From: Rikenellaceae bacterium
GTDB taxonomy: Bacteria; Bacteroidota; Bacteroidia; Bacteroidales; Rikenellaceae
Length of the DNA stretch: 64,000 bases
Direction: 5' to 3'
Assembly: GCA_015060015.1 (NCBI GenBank)
Contig: SUZG01000005.1
Coordinates: 1-64,000 of the forward strand
The notes beneath the pieces were generated by a model that was given only the letters and a program-made list of their open reading frames with translations, was not told the DNA's origin and ran no database searches. The first letter of the stretch is position 1. Every line of letters begins with the position of its first letter. The position numbers and the translations under genes were made by a program. Of this stretch, positions 27,531 through 37,281 are shown one piece after another.

Positions 27531-29358
27531 ACTTCTTTGGAACTCTCCACTGTTTGTTCTTTATCGCCTCAACCAGATGTGGTCGTTTGATTGTATCGGT
27601 GAGGTAATACTCCTCTATCAGACTGGCGATTGGCAGAGCCATAGATGCTCCAAAACCACCATGCTCCACATATACCGAAATGGCAATCTTCGGGTTATCC
27701 TTCGGTGCAAACGAGAGGAATGTAGAGTGGTCCTGACCATTGGGATTCTGTGCCGTACCTGTCTTACCGCATACATCCCAGCCTTCAAGGCGTGCCGCAT
27801 ACGATGTACCAGCACCCTCGACATTGACACCTCGCCACATACCCTCGACAATAGGCTCAAAGTGTTTGGCATCGACATTGACATACTGCTTCTCGTAAAA
27901 ACGGCTATCCAACGAGTCGCGACCCTCAACGTGCTTGATAATGTGAGGGATATAGTAGTAACCGCGATTGGCGATAGTGGCAGCCAAATTGGCCATCTGC
28001 ATAGGCGTACAGCCCAACTCTCCCTGACCGATAGAGAGGGAGATAACCGTTAGGCCTCGCCACGAGCCACGATATACCTTGTCGTAATATGCACTTGTGG
28101 GGACATAACCTGCACCCTCGCCCAGGAAGTCGGAGCCTAACTTACGGCCAAAGCCGAAGCTCTTGACATCCTCGACCCACGCATCAAAGCCCTTCTTGAT
28201 ATTCTCGTACTTACGATTCTCGATAATATCACGGAACACATAACAGAAGTAGGCGTTGCACGACTGGGCAACAGCATTACGCAAATCCAGAGGTGAAGAG
28301 TGCGGGTGACAACCCACCTTAACCTTTCCCACGTGATAGCCGCCGTGACATGGATAGGCTGTCGAAGGTGTCAGCACACCCTCCTGCAAGCCGATAAGAC
28401 CCTGCACCAGCTTAAATGTCGATCCCGGAGGATACTTTGCTTTCACAGCTCGGTTAAACAGAGGCTGACGCTTGTTGTTCTGCAACTGCATATAGTGGTT
28501 ACCACGCTGACGACCCACCAACTCGTCGGGGTCATAGGTGGGCGACGATGCCATAACCAGAATCTCACCCGTAGATGGCTCTATGGCCACCACAGCACCG
28601 ACCTTGCCCGCCATCAGCTCCTCGGCAAAGGCTTGCAGACGAGCATCTATCGTACAGGTAAGTTTCAATCCCGGCACAGGCAACGAGTCAAAGGCTCCAT
28701 CCATATACGAGCCCTTGATAGCTCCTCCATAGTCGCGTTCCAGAACCTTCACGCCCTTTACGCCTCGCAACTCCTCCTCGTAGGCAGCCTCCAGACCGGT
28801 GATACCGATATAGTCACCCACCTTATAGACATCGGGATTGCGTTCCACATCGCGGGCACTCACCTCGCCGACGTGTCCCAGCAGGTTACCCGCAATCTTG
28901 CGTGGATACTGGCGAGCCGTACGGCACACCGTATAGAAGCCCTGAAACTTATACTCATCCAAACGCACCTTCGTCTCCTTGGGAATATAGCTTGTAACGA
29001 GTATAGCCTTACGCGAAGCATAACGTGCCTCTTTGAGTTTCTTCATCAGTTGCTCCTTCGACAAATCTACAAGATTACACAACTGCATAGTATCGAAACC
29101 CTGCTTGTTCATATCGCGATAGACTACCATAAGGTCGTAGCACTCCCTGTTCTGCACGATATAGAGTCCGTTACGATCCACAATCTCGCCTCGTGGGGCA
29201 TACTCCACCTCACTACGCAACACATTTCCGGCAGCCAAACGCTTATATTTTGAATCAAATAGCTGGAGGTACGCCACGCGTCCTGCCAAAACTAAAAAGA
29301 CACCCAATACAATACACTGCAAAATAGTTCGCCGTGTATTCGCATCATTCAAATTCAT
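27520..29358 (-). CDS. mrdA: Penicillin-binding protein 2 (transpeptidase of the elongasome)
   Basis: A 612-residue class B PBP with one N-terminal membrane helix (about residues 11-29), the PBP dimer/pedestal domain and a C-terminal transpeptidase. The SxxK motif is PPGSTFK with catalytic Ser313, the SxN motif is SCN near residue 365, and the KTG motif is CGKTGTAQ with Lys532. It crosslinks peptidoglycan in the periplasm along the cell side wall and works with RodA, whose gene overlaps its end. It begins 8 bp after mreD. Confidence 0.96.
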   Translation of the reverse strand: MNLNDANTRRTILQCIVLGVFLVLAGRVAYLQLFDSKYKRLAAGNVLRSEVEYAPRGEIVDRNGLYIVQNRECYDLMVVYRDMNKQGFDTMQLCNLVDLSKEQLMKKLKEARYASRKAILVTSYIPKETKVRLDEYKFQGFYTVCRTARQYPRKIAGNLLGHVGEVSARDVERNPDVYKVGDYIGITGLEAAYEEELRGVKGVKVLERDYGGAIKGSYMDGAFDSLPVPGLKLTCTIDARLQAFAEELMAGKVGAVVAIEPSTGEILVMASSPTYDPDELVGRQRGNHYMQLQNNKRQPLFNRAVKAKYPPGSTFKLVQGLIGLQEGVLTPSTAYPCHGGYHVGKVKVGCHPHSSPLDLRNAVAQSCNAYFCYVFRDIIENRKYENIKKGFDAWVEDVKSFGFGRKLGSDFLGEGAGYVPTSAYYDKVYRGSWRGLTVISLSIGQGELGCTPMQMANLAATIANRGYYYIPHIIKHVEGRDSLDSRFYEKQYVNVDAKHFEPIVEGMWRGVNVEGAGTSYAARLEGWDVCGKTGTAQNPNGQDHSTFLSFAPKDNPKIAISVYVEHGGFGASMALPIASLIEEYYLTDTIKRPHLVEAIKNKQWRVPKKYVE

Positions 29359-29366
29359 AGGACAAA

Positions 29367-29882
29367 CTAATTTTTAATAATACGTTCGATTATCAACTTG
29401 ACGATATACCACACAATGATAATCGCCACAACATCACTCAGCACGACACGCAGAAGCGTATGGAAAATGTGCATCAGCGACAGCGATTCCATAAAGAAGT
29501 ATATCAGACTGTGAACGACTATCATAGCCGACACATAAATAATGAGATTCTTCGCCGTAAAGCGACGCAATGACGGCAGAGCATCATCAAAGCTCAGATT
29601 GCGGCCACAAGCTACCGACGCAATTGTCATACGCATAAAGCCGACAGCCGTCGTAGCGACCACATTAAGACCCGCCATTCCCGTAGTGAGGTCGATTATC
29701 AGACCCAGCAGAGCCGATAACAACAACACCCACACAGGACGCATATCCAAAGGAAGGATGATGATAAATGCGATATAAATCAGCGGATTGCAATATGCCG
29801 AAAGCGAGATGTTGTTAATCAGAAAGACCTGCAACAACACCAGCACCAAGAATATTCCCGAATATGTAAAATACCTCTGCAT
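29367..29882 (-). CDS. mreD: Rod shape-determining protein MreD
   Basis: A 171-residue inner-membrane protein of five or so hydrophobic helices with short loops. MreD is poorly conserved, so the call rests on size, topology and its place between mreC (9 bp upstream) and mrdA (8 bp downstream). A conserved SALLGLIIDLTTG segment in the middle fits the family. Confidence 0.88.
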   Translation of the reverse strand: MQRYFTYSGIFLVLVLLQVFLINNISLSAYCNPLIYIAFIIILPLDMRPVWVLLLSALLGLIIDLTTGMAGLNVVATTAVGFMRMTIASVACGRNLSFDDALPSLRRFTAKNLIIYVSAMIVVHSLIYFFMESLSLMHIFHTLLRVVLSDVVAIIIVWYIVKLIIERIIKN

Positions 29883-29891
29883 ATCGTTCCA

Positions 29892-30788
29892 CTAATTTTC
29901 ACTCATTGTATCATCCTGCAAATAGCTGCCACTCCTCACACTATTCTCCAGCTCCGTAGTCTCGTAGAAGTCGCTGTTCTCTATCAATATGACATTGTCA
30001 AGACGAGAGAAATCGGTTGCCAAACGTATCACGACATCATCCGATATCTGATTCACATTGGGCGTAACCTTCTCCACATAGCCGATGCACACCTTCATAT
30101 CCTGCGGGAAGAAGAGTGACGAAGCGAAAACCTCCTCATCAACTCCCACCTCGGCGTACTTCGACAACTCCGTCATATTCACACGATAGGGATTACCTCC
30201 ACTCCACGAAACCGAGCCGATATACCTCTCCCCATCTCTCAACACCTGACCTCCCGTGCGGAAGCTCATATTGATCAAGGGGATCACTACCGAATAGCGT
30301 TCCGAGCAGGCTGCAACGTGTCCAACCATATTGCCGTCAGGCGTAATGACTCCCATATTGGGAACAACTCCGTGCGAACGGCCTCGGTTGAGAGTTATCA
30401 GGTTGTTGTTGTGATTTACCGTATTGGAAATCACGCGAGCCGTCATATAACGATACTGCAATATCTCGGAAAGGTACATAGAGTCAATCTCGGACAAAGC
30501 CTCGGAATCCTCGCGTTCGACAGCACCCGACTCACGATAAAACTCCAGCTCCGACTCCAACTCCACGATACGCTGGGCGAGAATGGCATTTTCGTTATGC
30601 AACGTAAAGTAGTGACGTATGCCGAAAAGCGTACCCTGAATGCCCCCCACCACACTATTGGCACTCGCCAGAATTTTGGCTTGTGTGTAGTATGTGGAGT
30701 GAGCATAGCAATATAGTGCTACTGTTTCGATGATGACGAACAATAACACTACATAGACTCTACGAATGAACTCAATGAGTTTATACAT
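29892..30788 (-). CDS. mreC: Rod shape-determining protein MreC
   Basis: A 298-residue periplasmic scaffold with one N-terminal membrane helix (about 9-29), a coiled coil (about 65-95, heptads of Glu/Leu), and the beta-domains of MreC with ARVISNTVNHNNNLITLNRGRSHGV and GHVAACSERYSVVIPLIN. It activates the PBP2-RodA complex. It follows mreB by 83 bp and precedes mreD by 9 bp. Confidence 0.94.
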   Translation of the reverse strand: MYKLIEFIRRVYVVLLFVIIETVALYCYAHSTYYTQAKILASANSVVGGIQGTLFGIRHYFTLHNENAILAQRIVELESELEFYRESGAVEREDSEALSEIDSMYLSEILQYRYMTARVISNTVNHNNNLITLNRGRSHGVVPNMGVITPDGNMVGHVAACSERYSVVIPLINMSFRTGGQVLRDGERYIGSVSWSGGNPYRVNMTELSKYAEVGVDEEVFASSLFFPQDMKVCIGYVEKVTPNVNQISDDVVIRLATDFSRLDNVILIENSDFYETTELENSVRSGSYLQDDTMSEN

Positions 30789-30871
30789 AGTACAGGACTG
30801 CCAACACGATCAGGCGAGCTGACTCACCCGACATTTGCATACATCTCTTACCAACTCTTCAACAAGACTGA

Positions 30872-31897
30872 TTACTCACCGTGAATGAGGAATGAGAATT
30901 TATCCACATTCTTCATCGCGATACTTGTTCCTCGTGCAATGGCACGCAACGGATCCTCTGCGATGTGTACCGGCAAACCAGACTTCTTCGACAGACGCTT
31001 GTCGAGGCCCTTAATCAAGGCTCCACCACCTGCCAGATAGATACCATTCTTCACGATATCACCATAAAGCTCTGGTGGCATAGTCTCCAGGACCTTCATC
31101 AAGGCTGCATCGAGCTTCACCAACGACTTATCCAAGGCGTAGGCAATCTCGCTGTAACTCAAAGTCACAGTCTGCGGCAACGCAGTGAGCATATTGGGAC
31201 CTGTAAGCTCGAAATCGGCAGGCTCCTCGTCCAAGTCGAGGATAGCGGCACCGATAGCGTGCTTGATCTGCTCGGCAGTGCGATCTCCGATGCGGATATT
31301 ATGCTGCTGACGCACATAGTTCTTGATATCCTCGGTGAAGACATCTCCGGCAATATTGATTGACTCCGAGCATACGATACCACCCAGCGAGATACAAGCG
31401 ATCTCCGAGGTACCACCACCGATGTCGATAACCATATTACCCTCTGGTGCCTCAACATCCAGACCGGCACCCAAAGCGGCTGCCATAGGCTCAAAAATCA
31501 TATATACGTCGCGAGCTCCCGCGTGCTCGGCAGAGTCACGCACGGCACGAATCTCCACATTTGTAGAACCCGAAGGGATACAGATGACCATACGCAATGA
31601 AGGTGCAAACATAGTACTTGTGGTGCGAACCTTCTTGATAAGACCACGCAACATCAACTCCGTAGCCTTGAAGTCGGCGATAACGCCGTCACGCAGCGGG
31701 CGAATAGTCTTGATATTGGGGTTTACCCTTCCGTCCATCTTCTTTGCCTCGAGTCCGATAGCCTTCACCTTGCCTGTTGCAATCTCCAGGGCGATGATTG
31801 AAGGCTCATCAACAACGACCTTGCCGTTGTAAATGATAAGCGTGTTGGCCGTTCCGAGGTCGATAGCCAACTCGTGCATCAATGAAAAAAATCCCAT
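30872..31897 (-). CDS. mreB: Actin-like cell shape protein MreB
   Basis: A 341-residue bacterial actin that positions wall synthesis along the membrane. The ATPase fold shows AIDLGTANTLIY (phosphate 1), GNMVIDIGGGTSEIA (phosphate 2), and GIYLAGGGALIKGLDKRLS (adenosine motif). Length is normal. It is the first gene of the mre operon; a minus-strand -7 box TACCTTTG (31996-32003) lies about 100 nt upstream. Confidence 0.97.
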   Translation of the reverse strand: MGFFSLMHELAIDLGTANTLIIYNGKVVVDEPSIIALEIATGKVKAIGLEAKKMDGRVNPNIKTIRPLRDGVIADFKATELMLRGLIKKVRTTSTMFAPSLRMVICIPSGSTNVEIRAVRDSAEHAGARDVYMIFEPMAAALGAGLDVEAPEGNMVIDIGGGTSEIACISLGGIVCSESINIAGDVFTEDIKNYVRQQHNIRIGDRTAEQIKHAIGAAILDLDEEPADFELTGPNMLTALPQTVTLSYSEIAYALDKSLVKLDAALMKVLETMPPELYGDIVKNGIYLAGGGALIKGLDKRLSKKSGLPVHIAEDPLRAIARGTSIAMKNVDKFSFLIHGE

Positions 31898-31995
31898 ATC
31901 TCTATTAAATTATATTTCAACGTATTACGTGCCTCAAAAAGAGCTAATCCCGACTTGCGACACACCATCGCAAAAGAATTTTCCGATTGGCACTA

Positions 31996-32003
31996 CAAAG
32001 GTA
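31996..32003 (-). promoter_or_regulatory. -7 box of the mre operon
   Basis: TACCTTTG on the minus strand is an exact TAnnTTTG match in the 255-bp gap between the DUF6377 gene and mreB. Start of transcription near 31989 gives a leader of about 90 nt. A -33 TTTG at the usual distance is not seen. Confidence 0.55.
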
Positions 32004-32152
32004 GCAAAAAGATGTAGAAAAAATCCAACTTTTCGGGTAAAATTTTTTCTATTTTTTTCAAAGATTTTTTCGACCCCGCCGACAGGATTTTCCAACCTCC
32101 GATTTTCGGTTCATCAGAAGATAGAAAGCGACTGTATCAAGCCGCCTTCACG

Positions 32153-33802
32153 CTATCGGTTAAAGGTTCCGATTGTCAGAATACGCTTCTCGAAATCTTC
32201 ACGCGAAATCTGTGCGTTATATCGGATACGAGAACGATAGTTATAGATTGTCGATAGCGAGCAGTGCAGCAGCGTCGCTATACGCGGTGTGTCGTTGATT
32301 CCCAGACGTATGAGAGCAAATATTCGCAGTTGCGTATTGAGGAACTCGCCCTGTTTAAGCGTTATACGCGACTCCTCGGCAAGCAGCGAGTTCAGCTCCT
32401 CGACAAATGTCGGATACAGACGCAGGAAGGTGCTGTCAAATAGGTTATAGAGATGTTTAAGTTCCTCTGCTTCCAGGCGTGAACTTTCCAGCTCCTTACG
32501 CACATCATCAGCCTTGCCATTTCGTAGCGACTTGACGATATGACGGCGTTCAGCAACCATCTTATCGATATATTCCGAGCAGACCTGCATAAAGACTCCG
32601 ATATACTCCTCCTTCACCTGATTGGCCTCGGCAATCTGGGCATTGAGTTCGGTCAATCGCTGGGCAACCTGCTGCAAATCCTCTACCGAGGTATTGAGCT
32701 GGTCGTTCGTAAGGCACATCTTGCGGCGAATATCCTTTAATTTGCGGTTCTGCATCATAAGGTAGAGCAGCAGTACTATCACCACCACCACCATCGCCAC
32801 CAACAGATAGATATACCGCATCTGTGTCGCAGCCACACGTTCAGTGTAATCGTGATAGCCCTTCTCAATCTCCGGCCATATCATAGCATCCTGCCACGGA
32901 CGCAGACGCGAGTTGAATGCCTGCACATCCTCCATCATCACACGCATATAACGCATCGACCTCTCGATATCGTAATGGGTGCAATAGTCGGCTATGCTCT
33001 TCAACGCCGCATAGTCGCGTATGCCGAGTCGCATATCTATAATCGACGAACGAATCATCCACTCCATATATAGTGCGTCATCGCCCATCTGCTGTGCCAC
33101 CAGCCCTCGCATAAATGCAGCCGTAGCCCATTCGCGTGACAACTCCGGCACAACCTCCATCATTCTCTCTGCCGTCAGAGCCGCATTAGCATCGTCATTC
33201 TGCCGCATAAAGAGCCACAAATGAGCTCGCAGCGAGGGGTACGACCCCTTCTCGGCTGTGGCGATGATACGCTTTGAATAGTAAGTTGTGAGTTGCATAG
33301 AACGATGACTCTGCACCTCGTCGTTGGAGTACAGCGAGAGTTCATCGTTGAGTTTATGCTGCGTGATATAGTAATCAACAAGTTGCTCCTTATTCAGAGA
33401 GAGAGTATCAACCATATCCAGCAGCTGCGACGCCTCAAAGTAAAAACCCGTCGAAGCGTAAAAATGGGCCAGGTCGATTGATGTGACGGCAATCAGCGAT
33501 TTGTTCCGCATCTCGTGTGCGAGTGCCAGATTCTGCTGAAAGTAGGTTATGGCCGAATCCGCCTGAAAGGTGACGTACTCGTCAATCAATTGCTGATTAA
33601 GCGTATAGTTATGCTCAACCGACAACCCCTCTGCCGACTTCATACTCATCAGCGAGGCTATTCTCTGCTCACGGTTTGCACGATAGCTGTCGCGTTGTTG
33701 TAACTGTGCATCAAGTTCTGCAAGCAAATCGTCCAATCTGGTGGATGCCGACACCACCAACGCCACAAGCGTAAATATTGCGGTAAAAAGCAGTCTCTTC
33801 AT
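32153..33802 (-). CDS. Membrane-spanning DUF6377-type regulator with HTH tail
   Basis: A 549-residue Bacteroidetes regulator. It has a signal peptide (1-20), about 300 residues of TPR-like helices on the periplasmic side, one membrane helix near residues 325-347 (LLVAMVVVVIVLLLYLMM), a cytoplasmic coiled coil, and a C-terminal helix-turn-helix that ends with SLSTIYNYRSRIR, similar to LuxR-type recognition helices. No kinase or receiver domain is seen, so it would link an outside signal directly to DNA binding. It is divergent from the susC-led locus across a 428-bp gap, so control of that locus is a reasonable inference. Confidence 0.82.
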   Translation of the reverse strand: MKRLLFTAIFTLVALVVSASTRLDDLLAELDAQLQQRDSYRANREQRIASLMSMKSAEGLSVEHNYTLNQQLIDEYVTFQADSAITYFQQNLALAHEMRNKSLIAVTSIDLAHFYASTGFYFEASQLLDMVDTLSLNKEQLVDYYITQHKLNDELSLYSNDEVQSHRSMQLTTYYSKRIIATAEKGSYPSLRAHLWLFMRQNDDANAALTAERMMEVVPELSREWATAAFMRGLVAQQMGDDALYMEWMIRSSIIDMRLGIRDYAALKSIADYCTHYDIERSMRYMRVMMEDVQAFNSRLRPWQDAMIWPEIEKGYHDYTERVAATQMRYIYLLVAMVVVVIVLLLYLMMQNRKLKDIRRKMCLTNDQLNTSVEDLQQVAQRLTELNAQIAEANQVKEEYIGVFMQVCSEYIDKMVAERRHIVKSLRNGKADDVRKELESSRLEAEELKHLYNLFDSTFLRLYPTFVEELNSLLAEESRITLKQGEFLNTQLRIFALIRLGINDTPRIATLLHCSLSTIYNYRSRIRYNAQISREDFEKRILTIGTFNR

Positions 33803-34230
33803 ATCGATATCAAGTCATAGAGTAAAACTCCTTGTGCAAATTTAATTAAAAATTTTCAAATATACTATTTTTTCGTCATTATCAACACGAACATCACAAA
33901 TCCCTCGCAGGCCACACTCTTCGACCAAAAAAGGGGTAAAACCGGGAGAAAAACAGCCTTTTCGGCGTAATTTACCATATATTGCATTTATATTTTTTCT
34001 ACACATTAAAACACTCAACACACTGAATTACAGCAGAAAGTAATTTCAAATGATTTATATTTTTATCCTACACGTTTTATCATAAGGACAATTTTCTTAT
34101 ATTTGTGTATAGAAAGCTCGATAAAAACAAAAATAAACAGACAAACAATAATTTTATTAAATTTTTTATTAATTCAGCGGTTTGACCTTTTCGGAGGTCT
34201 TACCAACCTAACAACTTAAAACCCTATTTT
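33803..34230. promoter_or_regulatory. Divergent control region of the beta-glucan locus
   Basis: This 428-bp gap holds no gene. On the plus strand TATATTTG (34098-34105) is an exact -7 box with TTTT (34075-34078) 19 nt upstream, giving a susC leader of about 118 nt. On the minus strand TAAATTTG (33837-33844) would serve the DUF6377 regulator. The AT-rich stretch in between could hold the regulator's binding site, but I see no obvious operator. Confidence 0.65.
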
Positions 34231-37200
34231 ATGAGAAAGTTTTTTACAAAACTGATGTCATTAATTCCGAGAGGGGGGGGGAAATGCTTCCTTTTGGCAT
34301 TGATGTTCTTGTCAGTCGCCATTGCGGCTGACGCACAGCAAAGGGTCGTTACCGGTAAAGTCGTTGATGCAGCCGGTCAACCTGTGATTGGTGCAACTGT
34401 TGTCGAGACAGGCACAATGAATGGCGTAGCCACTGACGTTAATGGTCAGTTCTCTATCTCTCTTCGCGGAGAGGGCAAGGAGCTTACCGTAGAGTCGTTG
34501 GGTTACATCACAAAGACATTGGGTATTGCCGGTAAGAGCAATGTCGATGTTCAGCTCGAAGAGGATGCAATCGGCATCGAGACAGTCGTTGCCATTGGTT
34601 ATGGTACGGTTAAGCAGAAGGATTTGACAACCTCTGTATCGGTTGTCGATACCGACGACCTGGATCGCCGCCCCATCACCTCTGTATCAGGCGTACTTCA
34701 GGGTAAGGCTGCCGGTGTGCAGGTTATTCAGCCTAACGGTGCTCCGGGTTCAGGTATGGTTATCCGCGTGCGTGGTGCCTCTTCTATCGCATCATCAAAC
34801 GATCCTCTCTACGTTGTGGACGGTGTTCCCGTAGGTGAGGGTGAGTACGCTATCGCATACCTCTCACCCAACGACATCGAGTCGATGCAGGTATTGAAGG
34901 ATGCATCTTCAGCTGCTATCTACGGTTCACGTGCTGCGAATGGTGTCGTACTTATCACCACCAAGCAGGGTAGCAAGAAGGATGGAGCACAGGTAGCATT
35001 CTCTACTTTCGTCGGCGTTTCTAACGTAACCAAGACTTTTGATGTCCTCAACACACAGCAGTATATCGAGTTGCAGGAGGAGATCGGTCTTATCAAGGGT
35101 CTGCCCACAACATTGCGTGACCAGACTGACTGGTTTGACAAGACCTACTCAACTGGTGTAAACCAGAACTACCAGTTCTCACTCTCTGATGGTGACGAAA
35201 AGGGCTCTTATTATGTAGGTGGTGGTTACACCAAGGAGAAGGGTGTTATCAACACAACATCTGCAGAACGTTTCAACGTAAAGGTTAATTTCGACCGCAA
35301 GATTCGCAAGTGGCTTACAGCAAGTGCTTCGGTAGCCTACTCTCATTATACTAATAAAGGTGGTATCATCTCTGGTCAGGGTGGTAACCGTGCAGGTGTA
35401 GTAGTATCTACAATCACTACTCCTACCTATGCTCCTGTCTGGAACGAGGAGAACCCACAGCAGTATTACAACAACTTCTATGGTGCTACCATTACTTCTC
35501 CATTGGAGAATATGGCTCGTACCGATTATGATAAGGGCGAAACAGACCGCTTGTTGGCGACAGGTGCTCTTACCTTTAATCTTTATGAGAGTCTTGTATT
35601 CAAGTCAAGCGTATCGGTTGACTCTCGTTGGGTACACTCTTCTTCATTCCTTGATCCTATCCGTACTACTTATGGTCGTGAGCAGATGGGTGTTGCTTCT
35701 GACACACGTTCATCAGACCGTCGTATGATCTACGATAACATCCTGACTTACAACCGCACCATGGGTCGTCACGAGCTTGAGGTTATGGGTGGTACATCTG
35801 CAACAACCTCTGTATGGGAGGAGTTGTGGGGCCAGCGTACTCACTTCTCTGCGGAGCACAACAACGTAATCCCCAACCTCAATGGTGGTAACAATGGCGG
35901 TTTGCGTGGTCAGAGTGTAGGCAAGAGTGAGTGGGCAATTATGTCTTACTTGGCTCGTGTATCTTATAATTTCGACCACAAGTATCTTATCTCTGCCAAC
36001 TTCCGTGCCGATGGTTCTTCAAAGCTTGCTCCGGGTCATCGTTGGGGCTTCTTCCCGTCATTCTCGGCTGCTTGGCGTATCTCTGGCGAGGAGTTTATGA
36101 AGTCAGCTACATGGATTGACGACTTGAAGTTGCGTGCAGGCTGGGGTCAGACCGGTAACCAGGCTGGTTTGAGTGACTATGGCTACTTGCAGCAGTATAA
36201 CACCAACTACACTTCTTGGTCAGAGTCAGGTCACGCCAACGATGTTCCTACATTGGGTGACAAGTCTAACATCAAGAATGTGGATCTCACATGGGAGACT
36301 ACAACACAGGCTAACGTCGGTATCGACTGGTCGATGTTCAACCACCGCTTGGAGATAACGTTGGACGGTTACTATAAATATACAAAGGATATGTTGATGT
36401 GGGTTCCGCTGCCCGATCCTTATCCTTCAATCATGCGAAACGAGGGTGAGATGTCAAACTGGGGTTTGGAGCTTGCCATCTCTTCACGCAACATCGTTCA
36501 TAAGGATTTCACTTGGACTACCGATTTCAACATCTCTATGAACCGCAACAAGCTCGAGGCTTTGGATCTTCAGCAGGTATATTACTACTCGAAGACTGCC
36601 GATATGACCAACGACTACGTTGTTCGTATGACTCCGGGCCACGCCCTGTCAAAGTTCTGGGGTTATATCTCTGATGGTGTAGATCCCGAGACCGGTGATT
36701 TGATGTATCGCGATATCCGCGAGGATGGTCAGATTACCCCTGCCGACAAGACTTGGATTGGTGATGCTAACCCGAAGTTCACATTCGGTATGACCAACAA
36801 CTTCTCTTGGAAGGGCTTGAACCTTAATATCCTTATCACAGGTTCTTACGGTAACGACATCTTCAATGCTTCTCGTATCGAGACCGAGGGTATGTACAAC
36901 GGTTACAACCAGACTACCGACGTTCTTCGTCGTTGGAGAATCCCCGGCCAGATTACCGATATGCCTCGTGCAACTACAAGCAACTACAATGTGCGTAACT
37001 CTACACGTTGGATTGAGGACGGTTCTTATTTGAAGGTTAAGAATATCACACTTTCATACGATATTCCTTGCAAGCGTTTGGCACGCCTTCACATCTCGAA
37101 GATTCAACCTTACGTTACTTTGCAGAACTTCATCACTTGGACAAAATATTCAGGTTATGACCCCGAGGTCAGCCAGCATACATCGGCAACATCAATGGGT

Positions 37201-37263
37201 ATCGACTGGGGTACATATCCCAACGTACGCACCGTTGTCGTAGGTCTTAATGTTAACTTCTAA
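34231..37263 (+). CDS. SusC-like TonB-dependent outer membrane transporter
   Basis: A 1010-residue SusC/RagA-family importer for oligosaccharides. The signal peptide ends near ADAQQ (residue 36); then come the carboxypeptidase-like beta-sandwich (VVTGKVVDAAGQPVIGATV), the plug domain (SVVDTDDLDRRPITSVSGVLQGKAAGV region, VRGASSIASSNDPLYVVDG), and a 22-strand barrel ending in VRTVVVGLNVNF. A run of nine G encodes Gly15-Gly17 in the signal peptide; slippage there would frameshift the gene almost at its start. susD follows after 18 bp. Glycan specificity (probably a beta-glucan) is inferred from the neighbouring GH30 and GH3 genes. Confidence 0.96.
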   Translation: MRKFFTKLMSLIPRGGGKCFLLALMFLSVAIAADAQQRVVTGKVVDAAGQPVIGATVVETGTMNGVATDVNGQFSISLRGEGKELTVESLGYITKTLGIAGKSNVDVQLEEDAIGIETVVAIGYGTVKQKDLTTSVSVVDTDDLDRRPITSVSGVLQGKAAGVQVIQPNGAPGSGMVIRVRGASSIASSNDPLYVVDGVPVGEGEYAIAYLSPNDIESMQVLKDASSAAIYGSRAANGVVLITTKQGSKKDGAQVAFSTFVGVSNVTKTFDVLNTQQYIELQEEIGLIKGLPTTLRDQTDWFDKTYSTGVNQNYQFSLSDGDEKGSYYVGGGYTKEKGVINTTSAERFNVKVNFDRKIRKWLTASASVAYSHYTNKGGIISGQGGNRAGVVVSTITTPTYAPVWNEENPQQYYNNFYGATITSPLENMARTDYDKGETDRLLATGALTFNLYESLVFKSSVSVDSRWVHSSSFLDPIRTTYGREQMGVASDTRSSDRRMIYDNILTYNRTMGRHELEVMGGTSATTSVWEELWGQRTHFSAEHNNVIPNLNGGNNGGLRGQSVGKSEWAIMSYLARVSYNFDHKYLISANFRADGSSKLAPGHRWGFFPSFSAAWRISGEEFMKSATWIDDLKLRAGWGQTGNQAGLSDYGYLQQYNTNYTSWSESGHANDVPTLGDKSNIKNVDLTWETTTQANVGIDWSMFNHRLEITLDGYYKYTKDMLMWVPLPDPYPSIMRNEGEMSNWGLELAISSRNIVHKDFTWTTDFNISMNRNKLEALDLQQVYYYSKTADMTNDYVVRMTPGHALSKFWGYISDGVDPETGDLMYRDIREDGQITPADKTWIGDANPKFTFGMTNNFSWKGLNLNILITGSYGNDIFNASRIETEGMYNGYNQTTDVLRRWRIPGQITDMPRATTSNYNVRNSTRWIEDGSYLKVKNITLSYDIPCKRLARLHISKIQPYVTLQNFITWTKYSGYDPEVSQHTSATSMGIDWGTYPNVRTVVVGLNVNF
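34273..34281 (+). repeat. Homopolymeric G9 tract in the susC-like signal-peptide coding region
   Basis: Nine consecutive G encode three glycines at residues 15-17. At this length the gene is in frame. One base gained or lost would stop production of the transporter. Confidence 0.95.
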
Positions 37264-37281
37264 AAATAAGGAGAATACGAT

